NCBI GenBank assembly: GCA_037954235.1
Contig: JBBMOA010000005.1
Location: forward strand, 262,501 to 326,500
Direction: 5' to 3'
DNA length: 64,000 bases
From: Aulostomus chinensis
Taxonomy: Eukaryota > Chordata > Actinopteri > Syngnathiformes > Aulostomidae
Made by a program: the position numbers and the translations under genes. This document shows, piece by piece, positions 42,661 to 53,176 of this stretch (within the stretch, counting starts at the first letter, position 1; each line of letters starts with the position of its first letter). The notes under the pieces are model-generated. The model did not search any database. It was not told where the DNA came from and was given only the letters and a program-made list of their open reading frames with translations.

Positions 42661-43965
42661 ACTGCAGCCTCTTCCATGACCTTGTTTGTGTCTCTTGTTG
42701 TTGAAAAAGGGTTATGGGTCAATGTAATGTTGCAGTATGGATGTATTCTATATTGATAGACATGTTTAGACTTTCAGGAACTAAAAAGCTTTCTTTTGTT
42801 CGTAAAAATAAATTCTGTCCAATAAAAAACTGGACAAATGTAATGTTGCAGTCCCTGCATTTTCCACAGTTAAACACATAATTCACAAAAGAATCTTCTG
42901 CGTGTGTGTTTTTCTTTTTCCTAAAACAGCTTAAAGGCTGAAAGGTCATCATTAGCATCAGAGTGTATCCTCTTGTTCTCGCTCAATGGGTGCTGGCCAG
43001 CCAAACAGGTTCCCAGCCCCACATTGTTCCAGAGTGTGGCCACTGAAAGAGGCCAATGCAGAGAACCAACACTAATATGACTGTCTGCTGGCCGTCTCAT
43101 GGTCTATTTTTGCAGAGAGCCGCGCGCCTGTTGTGTAAATCACTGGCAAGCCTCGGAATCTCCAGATGACAGCAGACATGCAGAACCGGCGCAACTCTCC
43201 CACTGCTCATGCTGGCACGAGCACGAGAGGGGAAGTAGACAGTCGAACCAGTATCACATGAGTGTTTTAATGTCATCTAAAGGGTTGTAGTGTCTGTATC
43301 TGCGAATGTGCCACCGATCAGAAAATACACAACATGAGAGGGACAGGAGGTCTCCAGCAGCTCTGCTGCAGCTCCGTCTCTGTTCCAGCGCATGTCAAGT
43401 AGAATTACATCATCATTTTTGGTGATAACTGAAAAGCAAACTCCACGTAAACAAACTTAGAAAAAGAAGAGAACTAAATATTTTCGACTGGTTCTGTAGT
43501 TTGAGGTACGCTTATTATAAAGAAAGTGATGATGTACGACTTTTTGACATTAGTTTGTTCTCTTAAAATTGCATTTTTTATTGAACTGCAATTTTTGCCA
43601 ATCGACACAATTTTACTGCAAAAACTCACATACAGTGAAGCCTCACAAATTATAGCGCAATTTTTGGGAGAAGCCGCTGCAAAATCAAGCTTTTTTGATC
43701 GCACAATCACAAAAACTCCTAAATCCTGGAGGGACTGGAACACATTTATGTAGGCATGCAGTATCCTGTAAGAGACAAATCAGGGATTATGTATTTGCAG
43801 ATCGAAAATATGTATTAAAGCAAAACTAAAGCAGAAGATGAATGCAGCAGAGTAAAAATCTTCTGGTGACACCCTGCAATTGAAGAAATGGGCGTGATCG
43901 TAGTGGATTCAGGGCACACCCCCAGGAGGAGGGGGGGGACTCCCAGTGGCTGGAAACTGGCTGGA
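42661..43965. other. Unassigned sequence
   Basis: No recognisable gene or repeat. Some short frames are open on both strands. Confidence 0.3.
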
Positions 43966-44021
43966 GACCGACTGGCAGCCGGGTGGCAGCCGGATGGCAG
44001 CCGGATGGCAGCCGGATGGCA
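43966..44021. repeat. 11-bp minisatellite, TGGCAGCCGGA
   Basis: About five tandem units, the first with CGGGT for CGGAT. Confidence 0.9.
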
Positions 44022-44725
44022 GGGGAAATTCTAGACGGCCAGATCTGTACGTTTGTTGGTGACCGTACTTCCTGGTGGATCCAGTTGGGTGTTGGGAACA
44101 GGTCTGGATTTGTAGCCGGGTCTGCACAGTGCTTGCCCAGGTGGTAGCGTCCTGGGTCTGTCCCTCACAGGTCCTAGGCTGTAGTGGTGCCTTGAGGCAG
44201 TGTATTTAGTTCATGGATATAAAAAGAGGAGGGGGTTGTAGTTTCATAGTCCATGGGGGGTGGGTGGTGGAGCCCCCCACCATGACAGAAAACAATATCT
44301 ATTTTTATCTTTATTCATCAAAAAGAAATTAAACCCCAAAAATGATATGTCAAATGTTTTAATAGTAGTTTTTCCATTATTTTTCATTTGCACAGCTGGA
44401 TGGTCGTCTTATTCATTGCTGGTGAAAATGCACTCTCACCCAATGTCAGACGGCCTCTGTCACAGAGCTGTGCTTTTATTACTGATGTTGTTTTGTGTTA
44501 CGTCGGTGATGTCAGTCACCTGGCTGTTTCTGTTCTGTCTGTTTTTACTGTGAAGCACTCTGTGTATTAGTACTGCGAAGAGCGCTATACAAATACAATT
44601 GTACTTCCTTTCCTTACTTACTATCAATGGAATCATTGGGAAAAGAAAGTCATCCTGTCAGATGAAGGCCAAATAGTTTTAGCTTCACGATGTTGAGGGA
44701 GGCTTTGTTTAGATGATTCTAGAAC
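44022..44725. other. Unassigned, with LINE/SINE-like 3' tail
   Basis: AAGCACTCTGTGTATTAG ... AGCGCTATACAAATACAATT at 44,553-44,600 resembles the end of fish L2/CR1-derived elements. The rest is unrecognised. Confidence 0.35.
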
Positions 44726-44850
44726 AGGGGTGTCCAAACTACGGCCCGCGGGCCCACTGCGGTCAGATTTTAATTGGCCCGCAGCATATTCTAAAAATAT
44801 CATGGAACATGGCCCACACATGGAACTTGACTTTAACCTCTGAAGCAGCG
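44726..44850 (+). mobile_element. hAT-like terminus
   Basis: ACAGGGGTGTCCAAACTACG followed by GCCCGCGGGCC is the start shared by many vertebrate hAT-derived repeats. The opposite terminus was not found. Confidence 0.5.
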
Positions 44851-45814
44851 CTGTACCGGTGGCGGTACAGCTCGTAAACAACGTCCGAAGAGGACGGATT
44901 TTAGCGGCAACAATGTATCCGATCATGTTGTACCTCATTCGAAACCTGGTGGTGTAACGACTGAGAAACACCCAATCACGATGAATAACGTTACTTGTAG
45001 CTGGAGCTGAGTTAAAATGTTGCTAGGCAACCGGCAAGCAACACCCACAAACTACCTTCATGCTCCCAACGTCATCACCTTCAAACTATCGGCATGAACT
45101 TAATCTGTAAGACTCCACGCAGTAGAATTTACTGTCTCCCTGCTGAACTCTCATCTTCAGTGTGTCACTGGAGTGCTGGCACCACTCCACTCCTCGGTCG
45201 CCATGCTAACGTCCCCCTGTCCCTCCCTGTAGCTAGCAGCCAGTGTTGCTCCGATCTCCACGACACTCCTTCTCAGTCTCGGTGACGGTCTGCTGAACAC
45301 GTCAGTAGCAGGCTGAGCCAATCAGGGCCTGGCTTGTTGAGCCGCAGGGCTGAAACCCCAACCAGACCCCAGTTTACAGAGCGGACCATGCATCACTCGA
45401 TTGACACTTGACACCAGCCTATGAGATTATTTCAGAATATCAGGTAGATATTCTTTTAGCCAATAAACAGACGAAAAAAACGGTACCGAGCATGAGGGGA
45501 TCAGGTTTCATGGGCACCAACAGGAGGCTTGCGCACCGGCGTGCGTCAAGTTAGCTTGGCTGTGTAAAGCAGCGCTGTAGTCCTTGAAGCCGTGAACGTG
45601 GCAGAGCGAGAAAAGATGGCCAGGAAGGGATTTTTCGGCAGAGGAAGAGGCTGAAATGGTGCTTCAGCTGCCCGCTTCAGACACTCGGACACCTGCGGTT
45701 GACCGGGCAGACATCCAGCGGTGTTTGCAGGAGTGGACCCAGACTTGGAGCTATGAGGGACCGATCCAGATGTTCCAGATGTGTGTTCATGGACAAACAA
45801 TAAATAGTGACCTA
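44851..45814. other. Unassigned sequence
   Basis: No recognisable gene. May include the body of the hAT-like repeat. Confidence 0.3.
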
Positions 45815-45985
45815 GCCACTAACCACTGATGTAATTATTAAAATAATGATAAATAATAATAATTCTTAATCTTAAAACATATTTTCAGATGAATATATTC
45901 GTCAAAACAAGTGTCTTTCAATTCATTTATTATTTAAAGGGTTAAAAAATAAAAAGGGAAAAACTAAAAAGAGGGGGTCCAGGTT
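45815..45985. repeat. AT-rich block, inverted partner of 21,205-21,378
   Basis: CACTGATGTAATTATTAAAA through TTTATTATTTAAAGGGTTAA is the reverse complement of 21,215-21,360. Its coordinates do not fit the register of the main inverted duplication. Confidence 0.85.
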
Positions 45986-46461
45986 CTGCCAGGTTCTGCC
46001 ATTGTGGCTCCTGGTGCCACTGCCAGAGAGCCTCAGCTGCACACTGCAACATTTCAACAGGAGACTGACATTCCTTCAAATGTCCTGACATCTGATTGCA
46101 GTGGTTCTGTTCCATATTGATATTTTACATCAATCACACAATGAAAGCTGCCTCAGCTGCTTTGAGACAGAGAACAAGCTAAGAGATCTGAAACCAGTCA
46201 AATATGCTTTTCTGTGTGCAGACCAGTGAGGGGCATGGAAGGGTATTTTACCACCAACACAGAACCCAGACTTTAGTCATGTGATGAGATGGAGACTCTG
46301 GTGATGAAGGTAATGGACAAAATGTGAATTGAAAGAGAACACGTTCAAAAATACCAACTAAACCAAATAAATGAACAAAGAAGCAGCACAAATGACCATT
46401 TCTTCTGCACAAATTTACTGGAATTAGACTGCATTTTTGGTCAGTGAGTAGATGAACGAGT
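45986..46461. other. Unassigned sequence
   Basis: No gene recognised. Confidence 0.3.
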
Positions 46462-47497
46462 GGGTGGAGCCATCCAGAGAGATTTTTTGACCTTCACCCT
46501 GAGGTGGGTGGAGCCATCCAGAGAGATTTTTTGACCTTCACCCTGAGGTGGGTGGAGCCATCCAGAGAGATTTTTTTACCTTCACCCTGAGGTGGGTGGA
46601 GCCATCCAGAGAGATTTTTTGACCTTCACCCTGAGGTGGGTGGAGCCATCCAGAGAGATTTTTTGACCCTCACCCTCACCCTGAGGTGGTTGGAGCCATC
46701 AAAATAGATTTTTTGACCCTCACCCTGAGGTGGGTGGAGCCATCAAGAGAGATTTTTTGACCCTCACCCTGAGGTGGGGGGAGCCATCCAGAGAGATTTT
46801 TTGACCCCCACCCTGAGGTGGGGGGAGCCATCCAGAGAGATTTTTTGACCCTCACCCTGAGGTGGGGGGAGCCATCCAGAGAGATTTTTTGACCCTCACC
46901 CTGAGGTGGGTGGAGCCATCAAAAGAGATTTTTTGACCCTCAGCCTGAGGTGGGTGGAGCCATCCAGAGAGATTTTTTTGACCCTCACCCTGAGGTGGGG
47001 GGAGTCATCCAGAGAGATTTTTTGACCCTCACCCTCACCCTGAGGTGGGTGGAGCCATCGAGAGAGATTTTTTGACCCTCACCCTGAGGTGGGTGGAGCC
47101 ATCGAGAGACATTTTTTGACCCTAACCTTCACCCTGAGGTGGGGGGAGCCATCAAGAGAGATTTTTTGACCCTCACCCTGAGGTGGGGGGAGCCATCAAG
47201 AGAGATTTTTTGACCCTCACCCTGAGGTGGGTGGAGCCATCCAGAGAGATTTTTTGACCCTCACCCTGAGGTGGGTGGAGCCATCAAGAGAGATTTTTTG
47301 ACCCTCACCCTGAGGTGGGTGGAGCCATCCAGAGAGATTTTTTGACCCTAACCCTCACCCTGAGGTGGGGGGAGCCATCAAGAGAGATTTTTTGACCCTC
47401 ACCCTGAGGTGGGTGGAGCCATCAAGAGAGATTTTTTGTCCCTCACCCTGAGGTGGGTGGAGCCATCCAGAGAGATTTTTTGACCCTCACCCTCGCC
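46462..47497 (-). repeat. 44-bp satellite, inverted array
   Basis: About 23 monomers of the satellite at 34,925-37,965 in reverse orientation (GGGTGGAGCCATCCAGAGAG then ATTTTTTGACCCTCACCCTG). The first monomers share a CCTTCACC variant. Confidence 0.97.
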
Positions 47498-48400
47498 TGT
47501 CTTGGACACCATGCAAACAATTATGGAAGTGGTCACAGCTTGATATTTAAAAGGGTTTCAAGACTCAGCGCTCTTGTCTCACAAAGACTGTCACCATTAT
47601 GACTGTGCCATTTGCTTCCAAAACAAAAACCTTGTTAAATCACTCAATGGGATAAGGTGCTCTTCATCTTCTATGCATCAGTAGACACTTTTTTCCCATC
47701 TCTGAAATAGTTTTCTGTCACTTGTTTGTGTGTGAAACAGAAGAAAAAAAGCTTCATTTTTGATGTCAAGTATCTCCTGGCTCGTGTGTCTTTGGAGGAC
47801 AGCTCATGGACAGAAAGACAGAACTTGCCTTCATTCTTTTCTAAGGCAGTTGCCCACCTGCAGACTCAGCTTGTTCTGCTCTGTGGGAATTTTGGAACCA
47901 CATGTATATTTTTTTCCTTTCTGGACTTCTAGAAAGCATTTTTTTTCCAATTCCATTTCAATTCTTTTCACTGACCGGCTAGAAGCACTAATACGCTTTA
48001 TGGTAGTGTTCTCTTGTTGTGGTTGTTTTGAGAAAAAAAAGCATTTTCTACTTTATTTTGTAACTGGCCTGTTGGAAATGTTATCGGTAGTATTTTCTTT
48101 GGCATGAAGGTTTGACATCCGCAGTACCACATGTATCATGAGAGAAGTGTCCGACATGTCACGGCAAGCCTGTTGCTGAATACAACCAATAATGGTTCAT
48201 GTTTTGAACCCCCAGCACCTTCGGGTGGTGGACCCAGCCCCCAGGAAAGACCGTGCATCGGTCTGCCTCCCACCACTTGGGGGGGAACATGAAATAATTA
48301 AGTTCACAACCTGCTGCCAGTGCACCCATTGTGTCCCCCTACGGTGACACATTCCTTGTCCCTAACCTAACTTTGGTGGGGGGATTCTTCCCCGAACTCC
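47498..48400. other. Right-side-only sequence between satellite and arm
   Basis: No left counterpart. Holds the GGGTGGTGGACCCAGCCCCC module at about 48,221-48,243. No gene recognised before 48,400. Confidence 0.4.
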
Positions 48401-48407
48401 TAACCCT

Positions 48408-48995
48408 AAGGCAGCGAGAGATGGAGGAAGAGAAAAGAGAAGAGCTACAACAGCTCATACAAAAGAGTAAAAACCAGTAGTCCCCTAAGGCAGAAACATC
48501 AGGAGCACATCATGAAGAACCAGTCCACCCATGAGAGAGCTGTAAACAACCACAGCAGTCTCACACCCAGATACAGGCTACCTGTTCCAGACGTGTCCCC
48601 TAAGGTGCAGCCCCACCCTGTGACCAGCGTAAGGAACTGCTCCTGCGAAGGACAGTATCTGAACCAACTTTAAAGTTGAAGTTAAAGAAGCTCATCAGTA
48701 CGAGGCCAAACCCATTGCAACGTAAGATTAGTGCCCCTCCTGCCATCAAGCACAGGACAGAAACTCTGGATTCCTCTCCCAGCAGCACCCCAGCATCAGG
48801 GTGCAGCTCTCCCAACGACAGCCTCCACTCAGACAATGGGCCCTCCCACTGGCCCATGAGGCTCAGCGACTTCTGCTGAAGGATGGTAGATCTCCACTTC
48901 ACCTTGCCCCCCAATCCAACTGCCATGCCCAACATCAGTGCTGGATTGGCTGCACAGGCGGACCTGCGAGGAGCCAGGTCCCTGGCAGTATCTGC
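48408..48995 (+). pseudogene. hdac7: Class IIa histone deacetylase fragment, hdac7-like
   Basis: Class IIa HDACs repress MEF2 targets through a regulatory N-terminal half with a glutamine/coiled region, MEF2 site and 14-3-3 serines. Here a first block reads EEEKREELQQLIQKSKN (coiled region) before a TAG at 48,478. A second frame reads LRQKHQEHIMK and ERAVNNHSSLTPRYR. A third reads RRTVSEPTLKLKLKK (the 14-3-3/SEP motif), RPNPLQRKISAPPAIKHRTE and SSPSSTPASGCSSPNDS, then a TGA. SAPP and the TPASGCSSPNDS string favour HDAC7 over HDAC4, 5 or 9. Frames shift at least twice. Several exon boundaries of the parent are crossed without introns, and an A-rich run (48,999-49,022) follows, as for a truncated retrocopy. 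The deacetylase domain is absent. Confidence 0.75.
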
Positions 48996-49614
48996 TGTAA
49001 GAAAGAAAGAAAAAAAAGGAAAGAGACATTGAAGAAGGTATAGTGTGAGAAGAGTAGGAAGGGCAGACAGACAGCGTTGGAAGACCTAAGGTGGCAAAGG
49101 GGAGGTAAAAGGGACCCAGAACATGTCAGGAAGCTGTGGCTGTGTTCTGGTCCTGCATGTTAACACTTGGCCCCTAAAGGTAGCGTCTGCTCCTGCTGAC
49201 TCAGGGCAACATTGAGAATGTGGATGCCCCTGATAGAGGAGCAGGTCATGATGTTGCTAGATGAGCTTGCTGAGCAGAACAGTTTCCAGTCCCACTTGTC
49301 TGGCTTGTTGGCAGTGGACTGGTGGAGAGAGCAGCCCTGTTCTTGAATGAGCCCCATGCCCTCTTCCACTGAGCTGATAAAGTGATGCTATCAGACACAT
49401 TGATCTCAAAGGGTTTCACCAGTCATCACCAGTAACCTGCAGTATCACGACTAACAACACCTAAATATTATATTCTGAACAAGGAGCTGTAGTTTGAATA
49501 TCTCCTAAAGCAAACTGATTCTTTCTAAATGCTTTTGAAGGCGTGTTCTGCCCAAGTAGAACACATGATTTGTTGATCTGGAAGAAATAAAAATGGATGA
49601 AAACGTCCAGAACC

Positions 49615-49634
49615 TCTAACCCTAACCCTAACCC
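49615..49634 (-). repeat. Telomere-like CCCTAA tract
   Basis: CTAACCCTAACCCTAACCC, three units, directly before the CA-rich minisatellite. It is absent at the mirrored site in the left arm. Confidence 0.9.
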
Positions 49635-49635
49635 G

Positions 49636-49636
<1 letters not shown>

Positions 49637-49668
<32 letters not shown>

Positions 49669-50411
49669 GTGTCACACATGCATCTGAACACACACACACG
49701 TGTCACACATGCATCTAAACACACACACCTCACACATGAATCTAAACAAACACGCACATACACACGTGTCACACATGCATCTGAACACACACACCTCACT
49801 CATGCATCTGAACACACACACGTGTCACATGAATCTGAACACGCACACACATACACACAAGTGTCACACATGCATCTAAACACACACATATACACACATA
49901 CACACAAGTGTCACACATGCATCTGAACACACACACACCTCAACATGCATCTAAACACACACACATGTCACACATGCATCTAAACACACACACGTGTCAC
50001 ACATGCATCTGAACACACACACACCTCACACATGCATCTAAACACACACACATACACACATGCATCTAAACACACACACACATACACATACACACAAGTG
50101 TCACACATGCATCTAAACACACACACATACACACACGACACACATGCATCTAAACACACACACGTCACACATGCATCTGAACACACACATATACACACAT
50201 ACACACGTGTCACACATGCATCTAAACACACACACATACACACATGCATCTAAACACACAAACATACACACATACACACGTGTCACACATGCATCTGAAC
50301 ACACACACAAGTGTCACACATGCATCTGAACACACACACATACACACAAGTGTCACACATGAATCTGAACACACGCACGTGTCACAAATGCATCTGAACA
50401 CACACACACGT
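49637..50411. repeat. CA-rich minisatellite with TCACACATGCATCTGAAC core, right arm
   Basis: Reverse complement of the array at 32,746-34,208 but about half as long (roughly 25 units). Confidence 0.95.
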
Positions 50412-50556
50412 TCTTGCCCACAGAGACTTTTCCTTTTTTACTGTTACTGTTTACTGTTTTTTACTGGTTTTGAACCAGTAACTGGTTTGATTTGCTTGAC
50501 TGGTTGTTGTCTGTTGAACTTCCAAATCCATATTTGGGTTCTGGCTTGTTCTTTTT
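50412..50556. other. Sequence private to the right arm
   Basis: TTCTTGCCCACAGAGACTTT through TTGGGTTCTGGCTTGTTC has no counterpart at the mirrored left position (about 32,745). No gene or terminal repeat seen. Confidence 0.6.
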
Positions 50557-51301
50557 TCATTTTGTGTTTGGATGAAAGTTCTGTTGCTGAAAAAAAGAGG
50601 TTTTGCCTTTTTCTTGAAGTAAACATCAGTTGGTCTAAAGTGACCCAAAAACCATGGATGTGACAATCGTTCATGATGTTAAGATGAATGAAGACATCAA
50701 ACAGATTTATCTAAGAGGTCTGTTAATACCCCTCTATTTACTGATGTGATTTTCTTGAGGTTCATTTTACCATTTTTTTAACTGAAATCCAGGGTTTAGG
50801 GACTAAAAAAGACCCAGAGACCCACAACAAAAATAATAAACCAGTATTTCCATGGATAAGGAAGCCTAACAAGGTCACCAAGAGATGGAAACAACTTGGA
50901 GGATAGAAAATTGTTTCAGTTTATCTGACAGCTGATTGGAGACGTGGCTCAAAAGTGACCGTTACCATAGCGATGGGAACAGAAAGCTGACACAAGAGGA
51001 AGGTTCCAGCTCTGAAAAAGGACTTTGATCCAAATCTTGAACTGCCAGTAGAAATATCCTTTTGTATGTTGACCTTTGTTGACAGAAGTCACTGTAGCTT
51101 GGCAGTGAAGAGAATGGCTGCTAGCTTGACAAAGAACTGCACAAACCAGGTTCAAGCTGGACTTTGGACCCTGGTATCTGCAACGACTCCATCAACTCCT
51201 AATCTAGCAGCTCTGCTGGGTCCAACTATTTTACAGAACATTTGACAGACCTGTGGAGCAGTGAGGACACACAAGAGTGGACCTTTGCTATCTGGGTGTC
51301 C

Positions 51302-52664
51302 TCCAGTCAGGTGACTGAAGTCATCCGGTCAGGTGACTGAAGTCATCCGGTCAGGTGACTTAAGTCATCCAGTCACGTGACTGACGTCATCCGGTCAGGT
51401 GACTGAAGTCATCCGGTCAGGTGACTGAAGTCATCCGGTCACGTGACTGAAGTCATCCGGTCAGGTGACTGAAGTCATGTCAGTCACGTGACTGAAGTCA
51501 TCCGGTCAGGTGACTGAAGTCATCCGGTCACGTGACTGAAGTCATCCGGTCAGGTGACTGAAGTCATGTCAGTCACGTGATTGAAGTCATCCGGTCAGGT
51601 GACTGAATTCATCCGGTCAGGTGACTGAAGTCATCCGGTCACGTGACTGAAGTCATCCGGTCAGGTGACTGAAGTCATGTCAGTCATGTTACTGAAGTCA
51701 TCCGGTCAGGTGACTGAAGTCATGTCAGTCAGGTGACTGAAGTCATCCGGTCAGGTGACTGAAGTCATCCGGTCAGGTGACTGAAGTCATCCGGTCACGT
51801 GACTGAAGTCATCCGGTCAGGTGACTGAAGTCATGTCAGTCACGTGACTGAAGTCATCTGGTCAGGTGACTGAAGTCATCCGGTCACGTGACTGAAGTCA
51901 TCCGGTCAGGTGACTGAAGTCATGTCAGTCACGTGACTGAAGTCATCCGGTCAGGTGACTGAAGTCATCCGGTCACGTGACTGAAGTCATCCGGTCAGGT
52001 GACTGAAATCATGTCAGTCACGTGATTGAAGTCATCCGGTCAGGTGACTGAATTCATCCGGTCAGGTGACTGAAGTCATCCGGTCACGTGACTGAAGTCA
52101 TCCGGTCAGGTGACTGAAGTCATGTCAGTCATGTTACTGAAGTCATCCGGTCAGGTGACTGAAGTCATGTCAGTCAGGTGACTGAAGTCATCCGGTCAGG
52201 TGACTGAAGTCATCGGGTCAGGTGACTGAAGTCATGTCAGTCACATGACTGAAGTCATCCGGTCAGGTGACTGAAGTCATCCGGTCACGTGACTGAAGTC
52301 ATCCGGTCAGGTGACTGAAGTCATGTCAGTCAGGTGACTGAAGTCATCCGGTCAGATGACTGAAGTCATTGGGTCAGGTGACTGAAGTCATGTCAGTCAC
52401 ATGACTGAAGTCATCCGGTCATGTGACTGAAGTCATCCGGTCAGGTGACTGAAGTCATCCGGTGAGGTGACTGAAGTCATCCGGTCAGGTGACTGAAGTC
52501 ATCCGGTGAGGTGACTGAAGTCATCCGGTCAGGTGACTGAAGTCATCCGGTCATGTGACTGAAGTCATCCGGTCAGGTGACTGAAATCATGTCAGTCACA
52601 TGATTGAAGTCATCCGGTCAGGTGACTGAAGTCATCCGGTCAGGTGACTGAAGTCATGTCAGTG
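51302..52664. repeat. 22-bp minisatellite with E-box palindromes, right arm
   Basis: About 60 units, twice the left array. GTCACGTGAC occurs about twelve times by eye. A run including CACGTGATTGAAG and GACTGAATTCATCC appears at 51,572 and again at 52,016, a higher-order step of about 445 bp (20 units). Confidence 0.95.
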
Positions 52665-52951
52665 ATGTCACTTGGCAGGCCTGTCTTTGCCGTCTCATTC
52701 CAGAAAAGAACCCAGACTCCACCTGTGGCTCCATGATCACTGATGGACCTCTGGTTGGAGGCTGGACGATGATGTTTGGACTGGAAGGAAAACTCCTTGT
52801 CCAAATTGATGGTGTTCAAATTTAAAGTCCCACAATCAGAAGCAGCTGAATCTGACAGGTGGAGGTTTGGAACTACAAGATGGTGATGTTTTCTTGACTC
52901 CATGCTCTGACTGTCAGGGTGGATGACAGCTTCTTCTGTTGCTGCATCTGA

Positions 52952-53176
52952 GTGGCTAGGATGGGAGGTTTTACTTCCCCAGGTTGTCTGGTTCCAGGGG
53001 ACATTTTAAAATTCCAGTCCCCTGCCTGGGCTGAACCTCAAACAGAAGTCAGTGAGGATGGGCATCCCTGTAGGTGCTCAACATGCAGCAAAGGTTTTAG
53101 TGACAGAAGACATTTGGATGAACACATGAGAACACACACTGGGGAGAAACCAAAAATGTACCTGGCACGAGGCTAA
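52952..53176 (+). pseudogene. C2H2 zinc-finger fragment, right-arm copy
   Basis: Mirror of 30,831-31,055. It encodes the same 74 residues with the same single finger and TGEKP linker, despite a few base differences (for example TTACTTCC for TTACCTCC). The flanks match the left copy. Confidence 0.7.
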
